Shown piece after piece: positions 22,183 through 30,477 of a DNA stretch of 30,477 bases (position 1 is its first letter; every line of letters begins with the position of its first letter). The position numbers and the translations under genes are program-made. The notes under the pieces are model-generated. The model had not been told where the DNA came from and did no database searches. It saw only the letters and a program-made list of their open reading frames with translations. Source of the DNA: Nymphaea colorata (Eukaryota; Streptophyta; Magnoliopsida; Nymphaeales; Nymphaeaceae); contig NW_022205131.1 in assembly GCF_008831285.2 (NCBI RefSeq), positions 1 through 30,477 of the forward strand, read 5' to 3'.

Positions 22183-22603
22183 ACTTGAATTCTTCGACCC
22201 ATAGCTATTTACTGTCGACCGCTTGAAGTATATCTGTCGCCAGCCAAGTGAAATCTACTTGAAATACCTGGGAAAACTTAAGGTCCATCTTATGAATCGC
22301 CAACAAGTAGATGAGCTAGCATCTAATCTAGCCAAACTGGATGAAACTATACCTGAAGAAAAACACTGGAAAGACAGGATTTCACGCTGCATACCTATCC
22401 AATACAGGCGGCTTGACGTTAGGAGCGCTAATATCGATTCCATAGTTCCTATACACGCTCTCTTCGGTAGAAGCCAGTGCAGCCCCATAAGGTTGAAGAG
22501 GAAAAAAAGTGCATTCCCCCCACCAAAAATCATTCGATTTGGGGCCTATTTCAAAGATCTTTGCAGTCTCTTTTAAAAAAGTAAATTATTGAAAAGGGTC
22601 TGA
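22179..22603 (+). CDS. Possible small protein, about 141 aa
   Basis: Helical, basic frame reading DPQLFTVDRLKYICRQPSEI, then LGKLKVHLMNRQQVDELASN and a Lys/Pro-rich tail. No family recognised. A TATATATAAGG sequence lies just upstream. The only nearby ATG (22179-22181) is joined to the main frame if one base is missing between about 22190 and 22205, as in neighbouring genes; this makes the length divisible by three. It could instead be a fragment, like the eIF3a-like segment next to it, with which it overlaps by a few bases. Confidence 0.35.
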
Positions 22604-22977
22604 AGGTAGAATAAACGGATAAGTCTTTGATGAAGGGTGCTTCATAAGAAGTATAGTAATCGTTGGTTGACGACAATATATCCGATAAAAGAGTAGATAC
22701 TTAAGATAGTGGTATCAGAATTAAGGGCAAGCATTAACTTAAAAATGATTGAAATTACAAATCCGCAATAATAAGATTAGAATTTTCAGGCGTTTCTTGG
22801 TATGCCCAGGCAATCGATTAGGTTAATGACGCAAAAGAATAAATTGTAAGCAATTAGTAGAACTAAAGTAAAAATAATAAAAACCATTAAAATTGGCACC
22901 CTCAAACATTAAGATTGTTTATAAATAAGTTGTGGATGGCGATCAGATTTCCTCCTGGAAGGAGAGAGACCCCTTCT
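22604..22977. other. AT-rich intergenic, 374 bp
   Basis: Lies between the 3' ends of a plus-strand small frame and the minus-strand helicase. I see no gene, RNA or repeat; it probably holds both 3' untranslated regions and terminators. Confidence 0.6.
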
Positions 22978-25118
22978 TCATCTTCTTGAATCCGATGACT
23001 GCGTATTGAATCCCTCCGTCTTCTTCTTGGCAAACCCAACCTGCACCAGTCCCCTTTCCTCCTGCCTCCTTGGCGCCTCCACTCTCTCCACCTCCATCTC
23101 CTTGCTGTACGCGCTGGCGGCTTGGTCCTTGCGCTTGTCCCTGTAGTAGTTGCCGGCGAGTTCGAAGATCCAGTCGGGGTAGATGAGGCTGACGTTGTGG
23201 ATGTAGTAGGTGGAGCTCTTGACGATCTGGTGGTAGACCACCCACTCGGGGTAGACCACGCTGGCGATGGAGGTGGAGTGCAGGGTGAGTCGCTCCTTCG
23301 ACCGGATGTTGAGGTAGCTGCCGTCGCCCTGGATCTGCGCGATGTTGGTGAAGTAGCCGGTTAGGATGCAGCGCAGGATGGCTTCGTGCTCGTCCTGCGA
23401 GGACTTCAGCTCGTATACCTTCTTCCCGCCGCTCTCCCCGTATTTGAACTCCATTTCCTCCGCCTCGCTCTTGAAGCGGTTGAAGCGCTTTATTGCGCCA
23501 AAAGTTAGTCGTAGATTTTACTGCCTGCTCCATGGTGGAGTGGCGCAGCTTTACTCTCCGCAGATGCGCTTACGATCGTTGGCCCGCCGTGGTGGAACCG
23601 TAAAAAGAAGTTGATGAGCGTTAGGAAGTCGCCCTCCTTCGCTCCCACTTTCTTCTTCGCTTTTAAGATGCCCAGGCCTTGCCCGCAAAAGTTAGGACTG
23701 CACTTCGAGCATGCTGACCAGCATCAGTATTTCCTTGGAGCAGCCGAACTTGGCGTCGAAGGAGTTCATGAGCATGCACGCATTGCGCATGTCGATGGAA
23801 AATTCAGCGACCCGCTTGCCCTTCTCAGTTAGCTAGAAGTGCTCGTCTACCAGCTAGTAAGCGAAGAGGATGTCGATGGCCTTCGCTAGCTGCTTCTCCT
23901 CAGGCTTCTCCAGCATCTCAAAAGACACGATATCCTCAATGCCCAATCCTTTCAGCTTCAGGATGAAGTTGCTCAAGTCCACCCTAAGGATCTAAGGGGG
24001 AAGACGGTCTGGCATTCTATTGAAGCCATTTTCTTGATAGACTCTAAAGCACTCGCCATCTGTGACTCTTCCCGCTCTTCCTGCTCTCTGATTGGCGCTA
24101 CTTTTACCGCATGGCACAACGATCATCTTGTCTATTCCTGCCTCCCAGTCGAACATCTTCACCTTCACGTACCCACTGTCAATCACGTATTTGACGTCGG
24201 GGATGGTGAGGGAGCTTTCAGCAATATTGGTGGCCAGGATGACCTTGCGCTAGTAGCTCCTCTAGAATATCAAATTCTGGTCCTCCACGCTCATCTTGGA
24301 GTGCAGGGGCAGCACTTTCAGTCTGCGTTTATTTTCGACCATGTAGGAGTCTAGCATGTGTGCCATTCCCTCTATTTACTATACCGATGTCAGAAGACCA
24401 AAACTCTCCTTGGGGTTTTTCCCGATCGATATAGACGATGGTTTGAAAGATCTTGAGGAAATAGTTCTTGGAGGGTTCTTTGAGATAGTGGATAGCCACT
24501 TAATGCAGTCTGCCAGTGATATTGACCGTTTTAATCTTGAGATTTCTGGTCTATTTTTTGTAGTCCTTATTGATGGCGAAGAAGGAGGTAACTGAGTCAT
24601 TATCGATGGTGGCGGATGTGACTATAGTTTGAGGTTGTCCCTGCGCTGCATGATGCGCTTGAGGAAACTGAAGAGGATATCATAGTTGATCGACCTCTCG
24701 TGGACATCGTCCAAAACGATCACAGAGTACTCCTCCAGCAGAGGACTACTGTAGAGCTACTGAACCAGAGTGCCATCGGTCATGAATACCACTCTCGTAT
24801 TGTCATTGACGTTGCTATTGAATCGCACCTTGTGGGCAATCTCGCAGTTATAACAGCTCAGCTCCTCAGCAACTCGCTTCCCCAAAGAGATAGCTGCTAT
24901 CTTGCGAGGCAGCACCACACCGATCTTCTTGTCACCAATCGTGTATTCTGCCTGAATCAGGAATTGCGGGATCTCTAATAAGGAATGATTACGCGTTGTC
25001 TTTCCTGAACCTGTCTCTGCGGAGATCAAAACGACGTCGTTGTTTTCGATAGCGTAAAGGATCTATTTTTCTGGTTGGGGATATCGGTACTGTAGAATTT
25101 GACAGGAAGCTCGCTCAT
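22978..25118 (-). CDS. DEAH-type (DExH) RNA helicase, DHX35/Prp-like
   Basis: Motif I AETGSGKTTQIPQFL is interrupted by an 18-nt intron (24975-24992); then LPRKIAAISLGKRVAEEL (Ia), motif II as LDDVHERS (usually DEAHER), motif III TSATID, a motif IV region LLTSVQQIEG, motif V NIAESSLTIPDVKYVIDSG and motif VI NQRAGRAGR. The winged-helix/ratchet part and an OB-fold (GSYLNIRS, YPEWVVYHQIVKSSTYYI, WIFELAGNYY) follow, the full C-terminal architecture of spliceosomal/ribosome-biogenesis DEAH helicases; the OB-fold resembles DHX35 most. A 28-nt intron near 24410-24440 is likely. At least five single-base deletions, mostly in A runs (23470-23560, 25065), break the frame. C-terminal end is uncertain: another frame would stop at 22943. 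Confidence 0.85.
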
Positions 25119-25150
25119 TATATAAGAGATTAAATTATAAGGCCGGCAGA

Positions 25151-25369
25151 TCAATCAATCAACGGAGCGTCAATGCGAACCTTGTCCAAGCTACTTTCGT
25201 TGGTCTTTGACACCTTGGCGAAGAATCTAACATGGTCGGCATAGTCTGGCTCGCCGAGCCTGAAGAGGTGGTAGTAGGCGCAGTAAGCGACGATGCTGAT
25301 GGCGATGGAGAGGAAAGTGAAGGAGAGATAGAGCGCCAGTTGGCTGTCGTCGACTGGGAAAGTCCCCAT
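25151..25369 (-). CDS. Small single-span membrane protein, 72 aa
   Basis: Sequence MGTFPVDDSQLALYLSF leads into one hydrophobic helix (TFLSIAISIVAYCAYYHLF), then a polar tail ending VRIDAPLID. No family recognised. The frame extends upstream to an ATG at 25406-25408, but that would leave only 13 bp to the CAF-1 p60 stop and the intervening codons spell TATTATATAT, which looks like the promoter box seen before other starts. I therefore prefer the internal Met. The helicase gene starts 33 bp downstream on the same strand. Possible organelle-complex subunit; not provable here. Confidence 0.6.
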   Translation of the reverse strand: MGTFPVDDSQLALYLSFTFLSIAISIVAYCAYYHLFRLGEPDYADHVRFFAKVSKTNESSLDKVRIDAPLID

Positions 25370-25421
25370 ATCAATCACCAGATATATAATACCAAATCTG
25401 ACATACATAATAGAGCAGAAA

Positions 25422-26777
25422 TCAAAGCTCAGCCAACTTCTTGGGGATGATCCGCTTCTTCTTCACGCCGTTCTCCGTCTCCCTGTACTCCACTCGCTCC
25501 TGCTGGGTCTCCGTCATCGCTGGCTTCTGCGCTGGAACATACTCTTGCACCTTCATCAGAGCAGCCAAGTCGCCAGTCGGCTCGTATATCTCGCCAAGCT
25601 CGTCCTTTTCGAAGACAATAAAGGAGCAGTAGCCGTCTGAGGATGAGATGGCCAACATTTCTGAGCCACGCCAGCTGAGATCGGTCAGAGCAGCATAGTG
25701 GTAATTGCCCATGCCGAAGAGAGGCTGCATTTTCTCAGTGCTGAAGATGAGGACCGCTGAGGAGGTGGCGACGGCGTAGACCATGTAGTAGTTCTGCTGG
25801 AAGAGTCCCTTCTCGCTCTTCTTCACGAACAGCTTGGGACAAAACTTGCAGATCAGAGCCGGCTCGCCGTTGGTGGGGATCACGAAGGAAGGCTTCTCCA
25901 GGAAGTTCTTGCGGTAGAGGAAGGCACAGTATTCCGAATGTGACTCGGGGTCTTTCTGCCAAATGCCAGCAGGCAGTAGGAAAAGCTATCCATCGGGTGA
26001 GAAGTCTGGTCTTCTGAAGAAAGTGGGAACGCTTTAATCTGCGAAGATTCTAAAGCCTGATTTCTGGTCAGGAGTTTCTTCATCGACGTTCTTCACAGTA
26101 TCGAACCTTTTCAATGATTTTTTGCAGTAGAACTAAGTTTCTGATTTTTTGGTCTTGATGGCTTTCCAAATTTTGACTGTGCGATCGTTGCTGCAGCTGA
26201 TTATATGCTCGAATCTGAGGTCGAGAGCGATTCCCTGCACAAATTTTTCATGCTAATCTAGGACCTTCACATGATATTTTTTTTCGACGTTCCACACAAA
26301 AATGCGCTTGTCCATACCAGCTGAGACTATAAAGCGGGAGTTGTTGGTCCAACGCAGGTCGAGCACGTCCTCAGTGTGCCCCATGAGCCTGCCCTTGGTC
26401 GACCATCGCAGGATGCGGTCTGAGCGGTTGATGGAAAGGCAGTTCTCGCGTTTCTCCCAGATGGTGATGCACTTGTCATCGGAGCCTGAGGCGAGGAGGC
26501 CGCCATGGGGGGAGTAGCGGACGATGTTGGTGTTTTTGTCTGCCTCGAAAAGACCATAGAGGATGCGTATGTTTTTCTTATCGGGGTGGATGGGCTGGCC
26601 GTCGTTGATGATCTCCCAGAACTTGATGCACCCCTCCGTGCCCTCCCTCTCCTCCTCCACGAATCGCTTCTCGTCGGAACCCGCACTCACGAACTCATTA
26701 TCGAAGGGGTGAAAGTCGATGGAGAGAATGCGGTCTTTGGGGCCGTGCCACCCCATTTCAGGTGATTCCACTCGCAT
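25422..26777 (-). CDS. CHAF1B: CAF-1 subunit p60 (CHAF1B), WD40 protein, 451 aa
   Basis: WD40 subunit of chromatin assembly factor 1, which deposits H3-H4 behind replication forks. It starts MRVESPEMGWHGPKDRILSI, matching the family's opening, then WD repeats: CIKFWE, VRYSPHGGLLASGSDDKCIT, GHTEDVLDLRW, AGMDKRIFVW, FVQGIALDLRF and SNDRTVKIWK. Family signatures follow: SVPTFFRRPDFSPDG, LFLLPAGIW, YRKNFLEKPSFVIP, ALTDLSWRGSEMLAISSSDG and YCSFIVFEKDELGEIY. The whole gene is one frame with no intron or break, using TAG/TAA as Gln three or more times (for example before HEKFVQG), so it is strong evidence for the genetic code. The long p60 C-terminal tail is shortened. Divergent from HP1 gene. Confidence 0.94.
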
Positions 26778-27239
26778 AATTTGGCGGTAAGTTTAATATT
26801 ATAGTTCAAAGCCCAATCGGACGCTCAATAGAGAAAATTTTTCCACATGGTTTTAAGAATTCGAAAGAATGAAGATTGGCTCGGTAACAGCAGACCAAAA
26901 TGCGCAAAATTAGACCTTTGGGATGGTTTTTGAAATTAATTGTTGATTTAGTTGGTTTTTCTGAAAATCTAAAATCTTGAAAAACTTATATCAAGAGGCA
27001 AATTTAATTGTATTTTGATTTAAAGAGGCATCATATGAACTCAACGAACAATACCTAACATAGCTGCTGATAATTGTTACTTACTAGCCTTGAAAGGTTT
27101 GGAAATTAATCATTTGACTGAATTTCATGAAATGACAAATGACTGTTAGTTTAATTTCAAAAATAAGCGCAAAGTAACTTAGTGATTGCATTATGGTAGT
27201 TGATAGTTAAATATCCGATAAATGTGAATTAATATTTAA
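26778..27239. promoter_or_regulatory. Divergent intergenic region, 462 bp
   Basis: AT-rich sequence between the divergent CAF-1 p60 and HP1-type genes. It contains ATAATATTAAA about 20 bp upstream of the p60 start and TTAATATTTAA just upstream of the HP1 start, both like the AT box before other genes here. No coding signal. It is the presumed shared promoter region of two chromatin genes. Confidence 0.5.
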
Positions 27240-27892
27240 ATGGAGATATACAGAGTTTTAGACATGAAGGTGGAAGAAGGAGAGGATGTATATCTGATCC
27301 AATGGCTAGGAGACCACCGTGATAACTCGCAATGGCTTACCAAGTCCTACATTAAACGCGAACATCCCAAACAACTTTCGCATTTGGAAGATTCGACATA
27401 ACTTTGCCAAAAATGCTCAGAAATTAGATCCAGCTACTTCCAACTCGTAAAGAACACAACCAGAGGAAAACGCCCTTCCGTCAAAGAGGCAGAGGAAAGC
27501 AATGATGTTTCTTCGGGGAAGGCAAACTAAGTCGGTGAATCTGGATAGAACATAAGAAGGAAAGGAGCTATGACTCTTCGTCATGGAAGTGATCAAGTCT
27601 TAACCAAAGCGAAGACATTGCTGGAAAAGGAAAAATCATGCTTATCAGTTCCGAGTGACCAATTCAAGATCAGCATATTCACATATCGAAGCTTCAAAAC
27701 CATTGGACATACAAAGACTACGTCCAATAGATAATTGCCAAGAGGGCAGGAGGCAAATACTAAATTATATGGAACAATGGAGCAAAGGCATAAGTTACCG
27801 AGGAGGAACTGATGGAGCGGGAAAGCATCAAGCTTTGTGAGTTTTGGGAGAAGAAGCTTGGGCTGATCCCAAGTAAAAAAAGAAAGGAATGA
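27240..27892 (+). CDS. HP1-type protein: chromodomain plus chromoshadow, about 208 aa
   Basis: Heterochromatin protein 1 family. The chromodomain spans about residues 1-50: MEIYRVLDMKVEEGEDVYLI with QWLGDHRDNSQWL; Tyr4, Trp25 and Trp33 are candidates for the methyl-lysine aromatic cage. A basic hinge of about 90 residues follows. The C-terminal chromoshadow-like domain reads KYQIIWNNGAKAQVTEEEL and LCEFWEKKLGLIPSKKRK, equivalent to the HP1 dimer helix. A 26-nt intron at 27648-27673 joins hinge and chromoshadow and makes the length a multiple of three; a one-base deletion is the alternative. The chromodomain starts at the first residue with no N-terminal tail. In ciliates such proteins act in heterochromatin and DNA elimination, but the role of this one is unknown. 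Confidence 0.82.
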
Positions 27893-27958
27893 TACTTTTT
27901 GTAGTTTAAGTTGAAATTTCCCGATATAATGAGAATTTATTTCGCAAGACAGTTATTA

Positions 27959-29096
27959 ATGGATAGACTTGGAATAGTTCTCATAATATCCGCACTCATA
28001 GCAGGGGCAGCGAATACATTAGGTAGTTTATTTACTACATAGGATTCACACTGCAAAACAAACAGCCAGTGATAGAGAACGGTATACACAAGCACTTCTT
28101 TCATCCATACATGCAAGTAACTTCATGATGACAAAGGTTGCCATGAGATTCGTATCTAACTCCTTCTCCTTACTGCTCTATTTCGGTCTTAAAATTCGAG
28201 CAAAGAAGGCTGAATCAATTGACAGTTAAAGGATACGAAAAAATACTCTTTTTTCTTATTTTTGATTCCAACTTTATTGGACTATGTTGCTGTAATTTGT
28301 TACTATACTGCCCTGAACTTCATCGACGGGTCTGTTTACCAGATATTGAGAGGAGGAACAGTCTTGACCACTTACTTATTTTCATATACTTGCTTAAAGG
28401 TTCGCCCAACTCGGAAAAGATATACGGATGCATAATTGTCCTAACTGGACTAGTGGTTGTTGGAATCGTCAACTTTATGATGAGCTCTGGAACAAATTAG
28501 CAAAAGTAGTAAATGCTGGTTGGGTATGGTTTAATTCTTGTTGCACTGTTTGGGAATGGGCTTCATTTCGTCTACTAGGAGCACCTAATACTAAAGTATC
28601 AAATCAAACCACTGTTAATAGTAGGAATGGAGGGTGCTTTTGGGATTTTAATTTCCCTAATCTTCATTCCAATTATGGGATTGATCCTTGCGGCTTAGGA
28701 TCCCAGATTTGTGTTATAAACTAATCTGGAGATGCTGTGGTGTAAAATGGAGGCATTTACTTCAACTAGGTCATCAATAATGAGCTGATTCTGACAGGAG
28801 TGCTGATTGTCGTCTTGTCCATGGCCGTATATAACTCCGTCGGCGTTACTATCGCCAAGTACATGAATTCGCTAACCCGAGCGATTTGCGATGTCACAAG
28901 AACTGTTATTGTCTGGGTGGTGGGAATCATCATCACTGCTTCATTGGCTTAAGAAGATAAACGATTTCGTTGGGAATCATTGAATGGATGGCAGATATTT
29001 GGAGAGTCAGCAGGATTCATCATCCTCATCATTGGAAATTTGATATATTATCAAGTCATCAAATTGCCTTCAAATAGATAAAAAGATCCACCTTGA
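27959..29096 (+). CDS. SLC35F6-type (drug/metabolite transporter) membrane protein, about 366 aa
   Basis: Ten-helix-type transporter of the SLC35F/EamA superfamily. Key stretches: LGIVLIISALIAGAANTLGS, IPTLLDYVAVICYYTALNFI, VYQILRGGTVLTTYLFSY, then LVGYGLILVALFGNGLHFVY, LLIVGMEGAFGILISLIFIP and the late signature NSVGVTIAKYMNSLTRAICD with VTRTVIVWVVG. These match the LRG, EG.FG and TKY...TRS..D..RT motifs of SLC35F6, a lysosomal/mitochondrial membrane protein in animals. Two 20-nt introns: 28117-28136 and 28400-28419. Three one-base deletions (near 28033, the T5 run at 28258-28263, the T3 run at 28708) are needed, and then length closes at TGA 29094. An upstream in-frame ATG at 27929 is an alternative start. 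Substrate unknown. Confidence 0.82.
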
Positions 29097-29199
29097 TAGA
29101 AGATGCCTAGAACGAAGAGATCCTTGTTATCCCTCAAGAGTAATGATGTATATTGGCGTCTTTAGTTATATTTATGAATATTTCAGGCAACATTTGCGA

Positions 29200-30322
29200 T
29201 CATTCTTTTGAGGGAGCTGCTTCTTGTAAACTATCCTAGACACATCTTTTTTCTGCGTTGTAATAGCGGCCTTGAGAGCAAGCACTGCACTCCTACATAT
29301 CGATGTCGAACAAAGGAGTGCTTCCTTCGCAGCCAACGCATTTTCCTTTTACTGCAAAAGGCTTTTACTTTGGACATTGTGTCATTCGCGGTGACAGTTT
29401 CTTCGCCTCTTCAACCTTTGCTTTCCAAGCATTATAGCTTTAGGTCGGCGAAACAACGTTGCTTGCAGAAACATCCGAATAAAAAAGGTCAGGCTAGCAA
29501 TTAAAGACTGCAGCGTCGTAATAGGTCCCTTCGGGGCATTTGGTGCAGCTTTGGGAAGTGAGATTGAAAAGCTGTCCATTTTAGCAGGATATGCATATCT
29601 TGGCTTGAAGGTATGGCTTTTATTTTGGGCATTATTGAACCAGGCGGGAAGGGTTTTCCTGCTGAATTTTCTGTTTCTGTTCGTCGAGTGAGTTGGGAAG
29701 GGGCATCAGCGTATTGATTGCTTCTAAATTTGTGGTGAAGACAAATGGCTGGCAGGACTGAGTAGGGCCATCGAACTATTGATTGGGAGGGCAATCATCA
29801 CAGAGTTTTGTATCGGGGTTATACAAGGGGCGCTCTGGAGGGCAAAGATCGAATGTAGGCTAAGGATTTACATTATGTTGGCCTCCTCTTGTATTTTTGT
29901 CAATTTATTTAAAAATTAATTACAGATTGCTGTCTTTTCATAAGTGCAAACTTAGCACTCTCTGGTTTAGAAATTGAAAAGCGATTTGGATGTTGGAACA
30001 TCAGTTGATAAAGGCTAGCAATTGAAGCATCCTAAAATAATTTAGTCGAAGTATAAGATGCGTAGGGTAACTCGATAGGGCATCCTAAAGTAAATCCGGA
30101 GGATGGATCAGTATTTCTTTTTATCCATGCATAATAAGTTTCGGGACGTAAGCTTCCAAAGTAATAGTTAAGGTCTGAAAGTTCTTAATCCTTAAGATCA
30201 TGGTCGCGCACATATTAAGGGTAGTCGCTCATAGTATAGTCGTATCTTTCGGTATGTTGTAAATGCAGAGCTTGGCAAGCGAATGCGAGAAGGATTATGA
30301 TTATGGTTTGCTCGGTACGCAT
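29200..30322 (-). CDS. Secreted cysteine-rich repeat protein, 366 aa
   Basis: The N-terminus MRTEQTIIIILLAFACQALH is a clear signal peptide. A Tyr-rich, Cys-poor domain of about 110 residues follows, then, after a 22-nt intron (29930-29951), three Cys-rich modules: CPPERPLYNPDTKLCDDCPP, then CPKQKPYLQAKICISC with CPEGTYYDAAVFNC, and CPKQKPFAVKGKCVGC with CSQGRYYNAEKRCV. This growth-factor-receptor-like pattern is common in ciliate surface and extruded proteins. No GPI-signal-like hydrophobic C-terminus is seen, so secretion or a luminal place is more likely than anchoring. The spliced length is an exact multiple of three with no breaks. The gene starts 74 bp from the right telomere. Confidence 0.82.
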
Positions 30323-30396
30323 AATTAGTTTTGAATAATATTACGACCAAGATATGATCAAATTCAAAATGGCCATATATATCATAAGAAAATTAA

Positions 30397-30477
30397 GGGG
30401 TTGGGGTTGGGGTTGGGGGTTGGGGTTGGGGTTGGGGTTGGGGTTGGGGTTGGGGTTGGGGTTGGGGTTGGGGTGGG
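30397..30477. repeat. Right telomere, (GGGGTT)n
   Basis: GGGGTT repeats to the end of the window, the reverse complement of the left end. One unit near 30415 has five G and the last units read GGGGTGGG with a single T; both may be sequencing or telomerase irregularities. The first repeat follows AAATTAA directly. Confidence 0.97.

Noticed and set aside
22978-23614. Separate short proteins in the helicase C-terminal region
   Set aside because: They are pieces of one OB-fold/ratchet region split by single-base deletions in A and G runs.
1-30477. tRNA, rRNA, CRISPR array or transposon
   Set aside because: No cloverleaf, rRNA-like block, regular spaced repeat, transposase or terminal inverted repeat other than the telomeres was seen by eye; a covariance-model scan was not possible.

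Overview
This window is one complete, very small eukaryotic chromosome. It is capped on the left by (CCCCAA)n and on the right by (GGGGTT)n telomeric repeats, and coding starts about 50 bp from the left cap and about 75 bp from the right one. Conserved proteins read straight through TAA and TAG as glutamine and stop only at TGA. Genes are cut by spliceosomal introns of about 17-28 nt, most often exactly 20 nt. Together these point to the somatic (macronuclear) genome of a ciliate. The telomere repeat and code fit an oligohymenophorean-type ciliate, but the class cannot be settled from this window.

Layout, left to right. 1-92 telomere; 143-3813 giant coiled-coil protein (+); 3870-5496 PHD plus SP-RING SUMO E3 ligase (+); 5558-6012 ribosomal protein uS19/RPS15 (+); 6116-6838 ATP synthase subunit d-like (+); 6908-8276 Aurora-type kinase (-); 8829-11142 ciliate P-loop GTPase with a long C-terminal region (-); 11310-11626 complex I subunit NDUFA2/B8 (+); 11648-12354 CEP41 rhodanese protein (-); 12432-13198 and 13283-14072 two unidentified proteins (-); 14136-15334 MORN-repeat protein (+); 15362-15829 small membrane protein, probably mitochondrial (-); about 1 kb with little coding signal; 16832-17824 orphan (+); 17989-18756 Tim50/FCP1-fold protein (+); 18887-21340 long coiled coil (-); 21424-22182 fragment resembling the eIF3a helical tail (+); 22179-22603 small orphan (+); 22978-25118 DEAH-type RNA helicase (-); 25151-25369 one-span membrane protein (-); 25422-26777 CAF-1 p60/CHAF1B (-); 27240-27892 HP1-type chromodomain plus chromoshadow protein (+); 27959-29096 SLC35F6-type transporter (+); 29200-30322 secreted cysteine-rich repeat protein (-); 30397-30477 telomere.

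The chromosome carries no operon or single pathway. Recurrent themes are chromatin and nucleus (SUMO ligase, CAF-1, HP1, Aurora kinase, RNA helicase), cilium or cytoskeleton (CEP41, MORN protein, coiled coils) and mitochondrion (ATP synthase d, NDUFA2, Tim50-like). Intergenic gaps are often only 13-150 bp. An AT-rich box resembling ATAATATTNAA sits about 10-30 bp upstream of many start codons.

Two cautions for readers. Most genes need tiny introns removed before they read through. Many genes also carry extra frame breaks that splicing cannot explain; nearly all behave as one missing base and many lie at homopolymers, so they look like consensus deletion errors. Coordinates given are gene spans including introns.
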